Made by a program: the position numbers and the translations under genes
Part shown: positions 19,265 through 27,828 of the stretch, piece after piece
Layout: each line of letters opens with the position of its first letter
Numbering within the stretch: position 1 is the first letter of the stretch
Origin: Corynebacterium sp. J010B-136
GTDB lineage: Bacteria > Actinomycetota > Actinomycetes > Mycobacteriales > Mycobacteriaceae
Reading direction: 5' to 3'
DNA length: 64,000 bases
Assembly: GCF_002967075.1 (NCBI RefSeq)
Contig: NZ_PUGE01000008.1
Coordinates: 41,925-105,924, forward strand
The notes under the pieces: generated by a model
What the model saw: only the letters and a program-made list of their open reading frames with translations
The model's database searches: none
What the model was told of the DNA's origin: nothing

Positions 19265-20422
19265 TTAGATGAGGTTCATTGCCCCCATGCTGCTCAAGTC
19301 ATGCGTGTTGCCCACAAGTTTTCCGCTTGGGGTATGCAGGCGGACTTTGCCGCGGTGGCGTCGCATCCGACCGCGCTTGGGTTTACCCGGACTCGGCTTC
19401 CCTTTTCCTCGCTTATTTTTTCTCTTCTGTGACCCGGGATTAGCCGGGTCACCGTCGTCGTTGACGCCGTTGTGGTACTTGCATAACATGGTCAGGTTGG
19501 AGGGTTTGGTATGCCCGCCGTGTTTGTGGGCGTCGATGTGGTGGACCTGGCATCTATCCGCAGGCACATTGCAGTCCGGCCACGGGCATACCAGGTTCTC
19601 TGCCATGGCTAAGGTACGCAGCTTGTCGGAGGCGAAGCGGGCTTCGTAGAGATTGACTGGTCCGGCGGTGGGGTGGAAGAGACCGACGTAGAGTTTGTCG
19701 CCGAGTGCTCCTTCCATCGCAGCGTTGATGAACTCGGCGCCAGTCATCGTGGTGCCATCGGAGAGGCCGATGATAACCTCGTCGCCTTTGCCGCAGGAGA
19801 CTTTGGCGAAATCGTTAAGACCGATAGCGATGACGGTGCGGTACTCAGGCTTGATGAGCCCGGTGTCGTTTCCTTCGACGAGGTCCCAGAATGGTTCGAG
19901 CAATGCTTCGGAGCGTGGCTGGTCATCGTCTTTGATAGTTGCGTCGAGGGTTTTCTCGAGGTCGGTGATGCGGCGTTGGGTATCGGTGATACTGATAGTG
20001 CGTAGGCCGTCTATGACGCGGCCGAGACGCACACCGGGTTTCTTTTTGGTGTCGCCGCCTTCTTCGGTCACGCGCTTTTTGGCGTAGGCTTCGACTTCTT
20101 CTAAAGAGCCTTCAAGGGCTATGAGCTCTGCACGCAGTTTCCAGGCCGCGCCGCGGGCTTTGAGCTTCCTCGCGTGCTTATTGACCATCAGCAAGTGGTT
20201 GGCGCTGAGCTGTCGCTCTTCGGCGAGGGCGATAGTTTCTTGCTGCACACGTGGGGAGTCGCAGGGGCTAAAAAGTTCGGTGGCGAGGCGGGCGTAATTT
20301 TTGGCGAGAGAAACTTCTATGCCTTCGTCGGATAGGTCGTGAGGTGAAAGCTCATCGAAAAGCCGCAAAAAGCCTATGCCGTGGCTGGTGAGGAGCTTGA
20401 ATGCTTGCCATATGTCGTTCAT
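19265..20422 (-). CDS. HNH endonuclease domain protein (DUF222/13E12-like)
   Basis: 385 aa from ATG 20422. The N-terminal two thirds are helical and charged, with a long coiled-coil-like stretch (about residues 70-170). The C-terminal HNH domain reads CPWPDCNVPADRCQVHHIDAHKHGG, then NLTMLCKYHN, with the zinc and catalytic residues intact. A very basic tail rich in Lys, Arg and Gly follows and could bind nucleic acid. Proteins of this build are present in many copies in actinobacterial genomes, and their role is unknown. It is a single gene between the fas operon and the FasR-like regulator. Confidence 0.8.
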   Translation of the reverse strand: MNDIWQAFKLLTSHGIGFLRLFDELSPHDLSDEGIEVSLAKNYARLATELFSPCDSPRVQQETIALAEERQLSANHLLMVNKHARKLKARGAAWKLRAELIALEGSLEEVEAYAKKRVTEEGGDTKKKPGVRLGRVIDGLRTISITDTQRRITDLEKTLDATIKDDDQPRSEALLEPFWDLVEGNDTGLIKPEYRTVIAIGLNDFAKVSCGKGDEVIIGLSDGTTMTGAEFINAAMEGALGDKLYVGLFHPTAGPVNLYEARFASDKLRTLAMAENLVCPWPDCNVPADRCQVHHIDAHKHGGHTKPSNLTMLCKYHNGVNDDGDPANPGSQKRKNKRGKGKPSPGKPKRGRMRRHRGKVRLHTPSGKLVGNTHDLSSMGAMNLI

Positions 20423-20569
20423 AACTTTGACACTAAAACGGTTATGCAAGTGTGCGCTAGTGCAAGCTCGAAAATCTGTGGATAACTACGTTGACACGTC
20501 ACGCAACGGCCGAAGTTATCCACAAGCGCTGCGACCGGAGCGATGCGGGAGTGAGTCCTATAAACACGA

Positions 20570-20600
20570 AAAGGTCTTCCCAAGCTGGGAAGACCTTTAT
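20570..20600 (-). terminator. Terminator downstream of the TetR regulator
   Basis: A 13-bp stem (AAAGGTCTTCCCA / TGGGAAGACCTTT) with loop AGC. It lies 23 bp beyond the regulator's stop. Confidence 0.8.
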
Positions 20601-20622
20601 CAAGGGCGGAGTTCTTTGAAAG

Positions 20623-21297
20623 TTAAAGCTCCGGATCTGAAGTAAGTTGCTGAACGGGGATTTGTTGTCCCTGGGCAACGCTGAAGAGATACGCGATGAG
20701 CATACGCTTGATTTCAGTGATGACGCGGTCAATCGCCTTTGGATCGTCACTGCGGATAGCGTAATTGAGCAAAGAGACAACCGTATGGACCAAGAAACCA
20801 GCGAGCTCCATGCGTTCTTCCTCAGACATCCATTGCGCCAAAGGTCGAAGAATCTCTGAGAGCGGTTCGAGCATCTCGCGCTCTGTCGCAGCTGCTGTAT
20901 AGCGAGTAGCAGGAGTAGATTGCACGGCATGCCACACCGCGCGTCGGGACGGGTCTTGCCGCCACATACGCGCTAGGTGGTCAATAAATTCATCCAGTAG
21001 GTCCGGCCACTGCAAGGCAGGGACGCGTTGGGAGAACTTATTGAGCTCTTCGACATTGGCTGCTGTGTCTTCTCTGTCCAGCTCGCAAATCAGAACGTAT
21101 TTATTAGCAAAGAACTGATAGAGCGTACCGATGGGAACCTCAGCACGCTTTGAGACTTCATCGAAAGTAAAAGACTCAAAGCCAAGGTCTACCAGTACGT
21201 CACGAGCTGCTTTCAAGATACGTTCGAAACGTACCCGGCTGCGCGCCTGTGCAGGGCGCCGCCGGGGGACAAGCAACTGTGGGTTCTTCTCGGTCAT
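20623..21297 (-). CDS. fasR: TetR family regulator, FasR-like
   Basis: 224 aa. The N-terminal TetR helix-turn-helix (residues about 17-65: ERILKAARDVLVDLGFESFTFDEVSKRAEVPIGTLYQFF) is followed by a helical ligand domain. In C. glutamicum the fatty-acid repressor FasR is encoded directly beside bcp and near acpS and fasA. The same order here, with bcp 21 bp upstream, makes orthology likely. It would sense acyl-CoA and repress fas and acyl-CoA carboxylase genes. The family call is seen in the sequence; the FasR identity is inferred from position. Confidence 0.8.
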   Translation of the reverse strand: MTEKNPQLLVPRRRPAQARSRVRFERILKAARDVLVDLGFESFTFDEVSKRAEVPIGTLYQFFANKYVLICELDREDTAANVEELNKFSQRVPALQWPDLLDEFIDHLARMWRQDPSRRAVWHAVQSTPATRYTAAATEREMLEPLSEILRPLAQWMSEEERMELAGFLVHTVVSLLNYAIRSDDPKAIDRVITEIKRMLIAYLFSVAQGQQIPVQQLTSDPEL

Positions 21298-21318
21298 CTG
21301 TGAAAATGCAGACTCTTC

Positions 21319-21789
21319 TTAGTCGAGCTCTTTGATGATGCGGGCAACGTGGCCAGTGGCCTTAACGTTGTACTTAGCAACACCAATTTTGCCATCTGGT
21401 TCAACCACAAAGGTAGAGCGAATTACGCCTTGGACCTTCTTGCCGTAGTTATTCTTTTCACCGAAAGCGCCGTAGGCGGTCAGCGTTTCTTTTTCGGGGT
21501 CAGACAACAGTGGGAAGTTCAGATCGTGGTCTTCGCGGAACTTCGCCAAAGACTCTGGCTTATCAGGGGAGATGCCCAGGACTGCAACCTCGGAGCCGTT
21601 GAGCTGTTCCATAGCATCACGGAAGTCACAGGCTTCGGTGGTGCACCCAGGGGTGTTTGCGCGAGGGTAGAAGTAGACTACAACGCGCTTTCCAGCGTAA
21701 TCGGACAAAGAGACCGTGTTTCCAGCATCATCTTTCAAAGAAAATGCAGGTGCCGTGTCTCCAACTTCTAATCTAATCTGCTCAGTCAT
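21319..21789 (-). CDS. bcp: Thiol peroxidase, peroxiredoxin Q/BCP type
   Basis: 156 aa. It reduces hydrogen peroxide and organic peroxides using thioredoxin-type electron donors. The active site PGCTTEAC gives peroxidatic Cys49 and resolving Cys54, the C-x4-C spacing of helical PrxQ enzymes. Conserved VVYFYPRANTPG precedes it. It lies just upstream of the FasR-like gene on the same strand (21-bp gap) and may be cotranscribed with it. It is divergent from the DUF3618 gene. Confidence 0.95.
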   Translation of the reverse strand: MTEQIRLEVGDTAPAFSLKDDAGNTVSLSDYAGKRVVVYFYPRANTPGCTTEACDFRDAMEQLNGSEVAVLGISPDKPESLAKFREDHDLNFPLLSDPEKETLTAYGAFGEKNNYGKKVQGVIRSTFVVEPDGKIGVAKYNVKATGHVARIIKELD

Positions 21790-21872
21790 GCCTTTTACTC
21801 TATCGTAAGTTAAGTCGCGCTAGACTAGGTGCGAACCTAATATCCAATGTAACTTTTCAGGAGACAATAAAC

Positions 21873-22148
21873 GTGGCACGCAATATTGATGACATTCAGC
21901 GAGACATCGAGCGCACCCGTCGCCAGCTCGCAAGCACTTTGGATGAGCTAGCGGATCGCTCCAAGCCAGCTAATTTGGCCAATGATGCTAAGGCAGCGGC
22001 AACTGAAAAGCTTTCACAGCAGAACGTGCAAATCGCTTTAGCTTCTGTTGCGGCACTGGTCGTTGGTGCAATTGCATTTAGCGTTGTTCGTTCTCGTCGC
22101 AAGAGCAACGATTTGAAGGAACTGCAGCGCCTGCTCTCCGAGCGCTAA
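21873..22148 (+). CDS. DUF3618 domain membrane protein
   Basis: 91 aa. The N-terminus RNIDDIQRDIERTRRQLASTLDELADR is the DUF3618 signature, an amphipathic helix. One transmembrane segment follows (about residues 53-70) with a basic cytoplasmic tail. The ribosome-binding site CAGGAGA lies 9 nt before the GTG. It is divergent from bcp, as in C. glutamicum. Function unknown. Confidence 0.85.
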   Translation: MARNIDDIQRDIERTRRQLASTLDELADRSKPANLANDAKAAATEKLSQQNVQIALASVAALVVGAIAFSVVRSRRKSNDLKELQRLLSER

Positions 22149-22163
22149 TTTTTCGCACAATCA

Positions 22164-22196
22164 ACCGGGGCTCACATCGTGGGTGCCCGGCTTTTG
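22164..22196 (+). terminator. Weak hairpin terminator after the DUF3618 gene
   Basis: An imperfect stem of CCGGGGCTCAC with GTGGGTGCCCGG, followed by CTTTT. Confidence 0.5.
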
Positions 22197-22261
22197 GCGA
22201 TCTGTGAAGCCTGCAAGATTCCAAAAACGCCGCACATGGCAATAATCCATTAGCTAGGCTG

Positions 22262-23548
22262 GTGAAGGTGCAAACTCCTATTCCTTTTTATCTCGATGAA
22301 ATCTTGGAGAAAGTTCGTTACCAAGATGGCGGCGCGGTTGCGGATTACATTCCGCAGTTAGCAGCCGCTAACCCGTCCTATCTTGGTGCTGCCCTGTGCA
22401 CGACCACGGGCCACCTGTATAGCGCTGGTGATGATGAGGAAGAATTCACCATGCAGTCGATTTCTAAGCCTTTTGTGTACGCTTTGGCGCTGCAGGAACT
22501 GGGCTTGGATGCGGTTCGCTCCGTGGTGGGTATGGAACCTTCCGGAGAAGCGTTCAATGAGTTATCGCTCAACCGCGATGATCACCGCCCGGTTAATCCC
22601 ATGATTAATGCTGGTGCGATGACGGTGACGCAGCTGATTAACGGTGTGGATTCTGGTGTTGAAGAACGCGTAGAACACATCCGTAAGTATCTCTCGCGCC
22701 TTGCGGGGCGTGAACTGAGCATTGACTATCAAACCTGTGACTCTGAGCTAGAGCATGCTGAGCGCAATCTTTCTCTGGCTCACATGCTGCGCAACTACGA
22801 CATTATCCAAGATGATGCACACGATGCAGTAATGACCTATACCTTGCAGTGCTCAACGAAAGTCAACGTCAAAGACCTCGCGGTTATCTCCGCGACGCTG
22901 GCTAATGGCGGTACTCAGCCGGTAACGGGCGAGAGGATTCTAGACCCAGATGTATGTCGCTTGACCCAGGCGGTGATGAGCTCTGCCGGCATGTATGACG
23001 GGGCTGGGCGCTGGATGGCTGAGGTCGGAATCCCGGCGAAATCGGGAGTCTCCGGGGGATTGTTGGGGACATTGCCGGGGCAGTTGGGGATTGCGACTTT
23101 TTCCCCGCGCCTTAACTCAGAAGGCAATTCAGTCCGCGGAGTGGAGGCGTTTAAGCGCCTGAGCCAAGATATGGGCCTGCACTTGATGTCAACGGACCAA
23201 CGCTACGGCATTCACCCCATCCGTGAGGTGGAAGTCATCAACGACGCTTGGGTCGTGCGCCTGCAGGGCGTGATGAACTTCTCGGCGGCAGAATCCATTC
23301 TGTACCGGTTGGAAGACTATGACATCACTGCCGATGAAGTGCTGTTGGACTTTAGCCAAGTCACCACCGTTAACCGCATCGGACGAATCATGCTTAAAGA
23401 AGGTTTACGGCGCATGCGCGAGGCAGGCTACAAGATCGGCGTTATCGACCCAGAAGAGCTGATTAAAGACCGCACCATGCGGGATGGAACGAAGGTTCGC
23501 CGTGATGAAAATGAGGATTACATGATCAACGGGGAAGAACTCTGGTAA
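22262..23548 (+). CDS. glsA: Glutaminase with C-terminal STAS domain
   Basis: 428 aa. It deamidates glutamine to glutamate. It belongs to the serine-dependent beta-lactamase-like glutaminases: QSISKPF supplies the Ser66-x-x-Lys69 pair, with the NPMINAGAM motif and CSTKVNVKDLAVI further on. From about residue 320 a STAS domain follows (VVRLQGVMNFSAAESILYRL, LLDFSQVTTVNRIGRIML), as in the longer members of the family. The STAS part may mediate regulation or oligomerisation. The GTG start has no strong ribosome-binding site, and initiation could be leaderless. Confidence 0.92.
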   Translation: MKVQTPIPFYLDEILEKVRYQDGGAVADYIPQLAAANPSYLGAALCTTTGHLYSAGDDEEEFTMQSISKPFVYALALQELGLDAVRSVVGMEPSGEAFNELSLNRDDHRPVNPMINAGAMTVTQLINGVDSGVEERVEHIRKYLSRLAGRELSIDYQTCDSELEHAERNLSLAHMLRNYDIIQDDAHDAVMTYTLQCSTKVNVKDLAVISATLANGGTQPVTGERILDPDVCRLTQAVMSSAGMYDGAGRWMAEVGIPAKSGVSGGLLGTLPGQLGIATFSPRLNSEGNSVRGVEAFKRLSQDMGLHLMSTDQRYGIHPIREVEVINDAWVVRLQGVMNFSAAESILYRLEDYDITADEVLLDFSQVTTVNRIGRIMLKEGLRRMREAGYKIGVIDPEELIKDRTMRDGTKVRRDENEDYMINGEELW

Positions 23549-23594
23549 CTGCGGGCGCGAGCAAGGAGTCCTGCCCACGCCCGCTGGTTAATAC

Positions 23595-23912
23595 CTAGTA
23601 GTCGTTCTCGCCAGGTCGTCCGCCTTCATCTTCCCAGCGCTTGAGTTGACGGGCCTTGGAGGCGTTGTAGCGTTTGCGCACTCCATGGCCGATCTGGTCC
23701 TCTTCAGCGATGAAAACTACGCCGTAGCTCTCAAGAGTTTTTTGGAGCCGAGTTTTCTCATCAAGGGTGAGGCTTCCCACGCGCTTTTCAAAGTCCCTGA
23801 CTTGCTGTCTGGTCAGGCCAGCTTCTTCGGAGATGATAAGAGAATTAATTTGAGCTAAGGCACGTCCGGCGCGAGCGAGCCCGGGGGTCAAATCTTGAGG
23901 AAGTACACGCAC
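23595..23912 (-). CDS. Small XRE-like helix-turn-helix protein
   Basis: 105 aa from the GTG at 23912, which has AAAGGA 7 nt upstream. The layout resembles short XRE regulators: ARAGRALAQINSLIISEEAGLTRQQVRDFEKR (degenerate HTH), then a helix (KTRLQKTLESYGVVFI) and a loop like the GPGVRLR segment (IGHGVRKRY). In this family the C-terminal part often ends there; here a polar tail follows. DNA binding is inferred from this resemblance only. No linked target gene is visible. Confidence 0.55.
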   Translation of the reverse strand: MRVLPQDLTPGLARAGRALAQINSLIISEEAGLTRQQVRDFEKRVGSLTLDEKTRLQKTLESYGVVFIAEEDQIGHGVRKRYNASKARQLKRWEDEGGRPGENDY

Positions 23913-24062
23913 GATCTCATCCTTTCTAGATGTGATTCGAAACACTATGTACCTGTGATTGTACACTTAAACGCCGTGGTCGGAGCGGCGTTGATTGAAC
24001 CCTCAGTTGGGTGACACTTGGCGGGAGCGCTTCGCCCCCGAATGTGGTTAGGTAAAAACCAA

Positions 24063-24107
24063 GAAGACCAGGGAAGAAACTTGTGAAAGCTTCCCACCTG
24101 GTCTTTA
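24063..24107 (-). terminator. Terminator downstream of tRNA-Lys
   Basis: AAGACCAGGGAAG pairs with CTTCCCACCTGGTCTT around a loop (one bulge). On the minus strand a T-rich stretch follows. Confidence 0.65.
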
Positions 24108-24110
24108 GTG

Positions 24111-24183
24111 TGCGCCATCAGGGTTTCGAACCCCGGACCCACTGATTAAGAGTCAGTTGCTCTACCAACTGAGCTAATGGCGC
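24111..24183 (-). tRNA. tRNA-Lys (anticodon CUU)
   Basis: 73 nt. The acceptor GCGCCAT/ATGGCGC is intact, the D-loop is AGCTCAGTTGGTAGAGC, the anticodon loop is ACTCTTAATC with CTT, and the T-loop is GTTCGAA. CCA is not encoded. The next gene is 368 bp to the right on the other strand. Confidence 0.97.
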
Positions 24184-24550
24184 GTTGTTGTTTCATGCAG
24201 GGCGGTTAAAAGCTGTGCTTTAGCAACTGCCTCGCTGTTCAACGAGAATTAACTCTAACATCAGATTCTGTTTTTTAAAAAATCGGCAGGTAGACCCCAA
24301 TTCTGGCCGTGTTTAGAGGGTTCGGGGAATCATCGTAAAGCGGCGAATGTGGCGCCGTGTGTGGGTCAGGCGGAAACAGGGTAGTTTTCGCATAAAATAT
24401 TATTAGAAATAAACCTATTACCTGGGAGTTTCTCGTTGATATTAATTTGGTAACGAAGCGAGAGTCGCGGCGTGGTCTGGCTAGTGTTTTAGCCCATGTA
24501 CCGATAAGTTGGAGGAGTTGTTTTGAAATGAGGAAGATAGGTCTTGTCCG
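24184..24550. other. Intergenic region between tRNA-Lys and the L,D-transpeptidase
   Basis: 367 bp without a convincing gene. It must hold the tRNA promoter (minus strand) and the transpeptidase promoter (plus strand). An 11-codon ORF (ATG 24529, stop TAG 24562) with GGAGGA before it overlaps the transpeptidase start in another frame. Confidence 0.4.
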
Positions 24551-25771
24551 TTGCTCGGTCTAGGTAAAGTACATGCTCAGCGTTTTAATCGCTCGCTGGT
24601 AGCGCTCACAGTCGTTGCAGCTTTGGGATTAGCCGGTTGCACCATCGAAGGCGGAACAGATAATCCGGATGCGCAGTCCGTGGATGCCGCATCTTCTGAT
24701 GGGGCAGGGCAAGTAAAAGACAAGGTGGAAAAGCTGGCGCCGGAAATTTCTGTGGCTGACGGCGTCGAGGACCACAATCCTTATGAACCGGTCACGGTTA
24801 CTTCGTTGGGCTCAGGCTTGGATGAGGTCACCATGACCAACGAAGAAGGTTATGTCGTCATGGAAGAGCTTTCCGATGACGGCATGGAGTGGACTTCGGC
24901 TGAGACCTTAGGCTTCAACCGCACCTATACGGTGGAAGCGAAAGATGAAAACGGCAAGTCCACCTCGGTCACCTTCAAGACCCCAGAGATGGTTAACACC
25001 ACGGCGGCGTCTCTTTCTCCGCTGCCAGATTCCGAGGTCGGAGTCGGACAAACCATCGGTGTGCGTTTCGGCGTTGCCATTCCGGACCGCGAAAAGGCGC
25101 AGGAAGCAATCACTGTCACCACCGCGCCTGAGGTAGAAGGTGCGTTTTACTGGCTCAATGATTATGAAGTGCGCTGGCGCCCGAAGGAATACTGGAAGCC
25201 AGGCACTGAGGTCAACGTTGATGTTGATATCCAAGGCGTGGACCTGGGCGATGGCATCTACGGCAGTGATAATAATGAAACCAACTTCACCATCGGTGAC
25301 CGAGTGACGGCCATTGTTGATGACGCTACGAAGATGATGACCGTCTACAAAAACGGTGAAGTCTTGCGTGAGATTCCAGTCTCCTTAGGCCGGGATGGCG
25401 GACGCTGGGCGACGCCAAACGGCCGGTACATGATTGGTGACAGCCACGAATCTCTGTTGATGAATTCGGAGACATTCGGTTATTCCATCGAAGACGGCGG
25501 CTATAAGACGATGGTCAATTACGCGACACAGATGTCTTATTCCGGCATTTATGTCCACGGCGCACCTTGGTCAGAATGGGCGCAGGGCAATACCAATACC
25601 TCCCATGGCTGCATCAACGTCACGGAAGAAGCCGCGCAGTGGTTTATGAACAACACCAAACGTGGTGACATCGTGGTGGTTAAAAACACCACGGCGGGCA
25701 CCTTGCCTGTTTATGACGGTCTGGGTGACTGGAACATGTCCTGGGAAGAGTGGTCCGCCGGCAACGCTTAA
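24551..25771 (+). CDS. Lipoprotein L,D-transpeptidase (LppS/YkuD type)
   Basis: 406 aa. The signal peptide ends in a lipobox (GLAGC, Cys30), so it is a surface lipoprotein. Two Ig-like domains (about 70-250) precede the YkuD catalytic domain. The catalytic motif [12 protein letters not shown]...SHGCINV gives Cys354. It forms 3-3 crosslinks in peptidoglycan, as in corynebacteria and mycobacteria. The TTG start is weak: the good ribosome-binding site at GGAGGA serves ATG 24529, which is in another frame and hits TAG after 11 codons. That suggests either an unusual start or a 1-nt indel near 24555-24570. Confidence 0.9.
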   Translation: MLGLGKVHAQRFNRSLVALTVVAALGLAGCTIEGGTDNPDAQSVDAASSDGAGQVKDKVEKLAPEISVADGVEDHNPYEPVTVTSLGSGLDEVTMTNEEGYVVMEELSDDGMEWTSAETLGFNRTYTVEAKDENGKSTSVTFKTPEMVNTTAASLSPLPDSEVGVGQTIGVRFGVAIPDREKAQEAITVTTAPEVEGAFYWLNDYEVRWRPKEYWKPGTEVNVDVDIQGVDLGDGIYGSDNNETNFTIGDRVTAIVDDATKMMTVYKNGEVLREIPVSLGRDGGRWATPNGRYMIGDSHESLLMNSETFGYSIEDGGYKTMVNYATQMSYSGIYVHGAPWSEWAQGNTNTSHGCINVTEEAAQWFMNNTKRGDIVVVKNTTAGTLPVYDGLGDWNMSWEEWSAGNA

Positions 25772-25806
25772 GCTGGTAGCGAACTTTTTACCAGGACAAT
25801 GAGCGC

Positions 25807-26790
25807 ATGAGTACAGTCGTACTTATGCGCTTTTCTGTTCTTGACCGGGCAGCCGGAACCCACAGTGAGACCCCAGATGAGACATTGCGAGGCGTGGCAA
25901 CGCACGCGCAGCACGTGGAGAAGCTCGGGTTTAGCCGTTTCCTCGTCGCTGAGCACCACGGTGTGCCGGGGGTTCCAGGTTCGCAGCCGGCGCAGCTGGC
26001 AACCTATGTTGCGGCAAATACCAGCACTATCCGAGTGGGCACAGGTGGGATTATGGTGCCGAACCATCCGCCGTATCTCATCGCGGAGCAGATTGGTTTG
26101 TTGCAGTCGCTGTTTCCAGATCGCATTGATATCGGGTTAGGTTCGTCGGTGGGCTTTACCAAGCCGGTACGCAAGGCACTGCGCCAAGGTGATCCGCACG
26201 AATTGAAAGCACGGCTGGAAGAAGACGTCGAAGAGCTCATGGACTACCTTTCAGGCAGTGGTGCGGTGAGTTCGTACCCGGCAGATAATGCGCGCACACC
26301 CATCTATATGCTCGCTGGGTTCCGCTCAGCGCTCACGGCGGCAAGGCTGGGCATTGGAGTGATTACGGGTGGGCCTTTGTCCACGCAGGCAGATGCTATA
26401 AAGGCCTATCGGGAGAACTTCCAGCCTTCCCAGGTCTTGGATAGCCCGCACGTGATTGCGTCGATGAATATCGCCGCAGCAGATACCACAGAGGCTGCAC
26501 GGAACTTGCTGTTGCCAGAGGCTTATTCGCAGGTGCTTTCGCGTTCCACGGGTGTGTTTGAGCAGCTCAGGACAGCCTCGGAGTTGGACATTGATTCCTT
26601 GACCTCGCAGCAAAAGAAGCGCATTGATGAATCGCTGGTCAATGCGATCTATGGCACAGCGGCAGAGGTGGGAGCATTGCTTGCCGATGCCACCGCGCAG
26701 CTATCCGTCGATGAATTCCTCATCACAGGCGACATTCCAGACCGTGAGGGTCGAAGCCGCAGCGAAGAGCTGCTGGCTGGCATCTTGTAG
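25807..26790 (+). CDS. LLM-class flavin-dependent oxidoreductase (luciferase-like)
   Basis: 327 aa. The luciferase-like TIM-barrel pattern is clear: RFSVLDR at the N-terminus, GFSRFLVAEHHGVPGVPGSQPA, IRVGTGGIMVPNHPPYLIAEQIGLL, and FPDRIDIGLGSS. This matches the MsnO8-type subgroup. It would use FMNH2 or F420; I cannot tell which, nor the substrate. AGGA lies 11 nt before the ATG. It ends 3 bp before the convergent FUSC gene. Confidence 0.88.
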   Translation: MSTVVLMRFSVLDRAAGTHSETPDETLRGVATHAQHVEKLGFSRFLVAEHHGVPGVPGSQPAQLATYVAANTSTIRVGTGGIMVPNHPPYLIAEQIGLLQSLFPDRIDIGLGSSVGFTKPVRKALRQGDPHELKARLEEDVEELMDYLSGSGAVSSYPADNARTPIYMLAGFRSALTAARLGIGVITGGPLSTQADAIKAYRENFQPSQVLDSPHVIASMNIAAADTTEAARNLLLPEAYSQVLSRSTGVFEQLRTASELDIDSLTSQQKKRIDESLVNAIYGTAAEVGALLADATAQLSVDEFLITGDIPDREGRSRSEELLAGIL

Positions 26791-26793
26791 TTC

Positions 26794-27828
26794 TTACGTG
26801 CGCTGCTCTTCGGTCGCAGTCGACATCTGCTCGATGAGTACGAAAATATTGCGAGTGGAAGAGATAAGCGCACCATAAAGTGGCCAGCTTGTTTCAGAAA
26901 GCTGATTTTCGGCCACCATTTCTCGCGCCAGTCGGTCTAATTCGTCAACAGAGGGTTCGACATCGGCGTTGGGATCACTGATTCGCTTAGCAATTGTTTT
27001 GAGGATCTCCGACCAGCGCTCACGGAAACGCTGGCCTCCGGCTGATTCTGAAGAATTTGTAGTTTCCAGCGTGCGTGTGAGGTTACGAAGGTGTGCGACG
27101 GCTTCATCGAGTCCGGTCAAAACCTGTTCGTATTTCTCCCTGCTGGTTCCTTGGAAAAGGAGACGTGGATTTCGTCGCCTGCTGTCTCTTGCAAACTGAA
27201 CGGTTGACCAGGACTGGTCCAAATCATTACGTAATTGCTGGACAGCTTTTGAAGATTCCCGTGCTTTGTCGCGGTCCCATTCTTCTCTGAAATCATCGCT
27301 GATTTCGACCAATATCTCGCCCATACGAACCCGGAGGGATTCCACGGTCTGTGCGGCTTGTTTTTCTCGAAGGGGAGGAACAATAAGTATGTTGACCCCG
27401 ACACCTATGACCACTCCGATGCTGATTTCTATCATGCGGTCGAGCAATGCCGGGCCATCTTCGGTAAACCCAGTAGAAAGAAGAAACACCGCGGTCGTAG
27501 CAATAGTCGCGCCTTCTTGCCGTAGCCCTGGGATCCGTGAGCCCAGCATTCCCAGTACTAATGCCAATGCATAGCTCCATACTTCGACACCTATGTATGC
27601 TCCAATCGCATAGGAGAGAAGAACTCCTAACCCTGATGCAATGACTGTTTGCAACCCACTGGTGATAGAACCAGAGACGGTCGGTTGCAATACAAGGAAT
27701 GCGATCCATGGTGCCAAGAACGGCATCTGTGAATCTAAAAGGTTTACGCAGATCCACCAGGTTCCGGTGGTGGCAATGACCGTTTTGAAGATCTGCAGGG
27801 CATCCAGAGTTAAATCGGTTTCTCGCAT
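26794..27828 (-). CDS. FUSC family (aromatic acid exporter-like) membrane protein
   Basis: 344 aa. Six hydrophobic segments fall in the first 155 residues (FLAPWIAFLVLQPTVSGS, LGVLLSYAIGAYIG, GVVIGVGVNILIVPP). A long helical cytoplasmic domain rich in charged residues follows (about 160-340). This half-size FUSC/ArAE form is common in Actinobacteria and is thought to export aromatic or other organic acids. It starts immediately after the stop of the DUF2867 SDR gene, so the two are an operon. Confidence 0.8.
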   Translation of the reverse strand: MRETDLTLDALQIFKTVIATTGTWWICVNLLDSQMPFLAPWIAFLVLQPTVSGSITSGLQTVIASGLGVLLSYAIGAYIGVEVWSYALALVLGMLGSRIPGLRQEGATIATTAVFLLSTGFTEDGPALLDRMIEISIGVVIGVGVNILIVPPLREKQAAQTVESLRVRMGEILVEISDDFREEWDRDKARESSKAVQQLRNDLDQSWSTVQFARDSRRRNPRLLFQGTSREKYEQVLTGLDEAVAHLRNLTRTLETTNSSESAGGQRFRERWSEILKTIAKRISDPNADVEPSVDELDRLAREMVAENQLSETSWPLYGALISSTRNIFVLIEQMSTATEEQRT

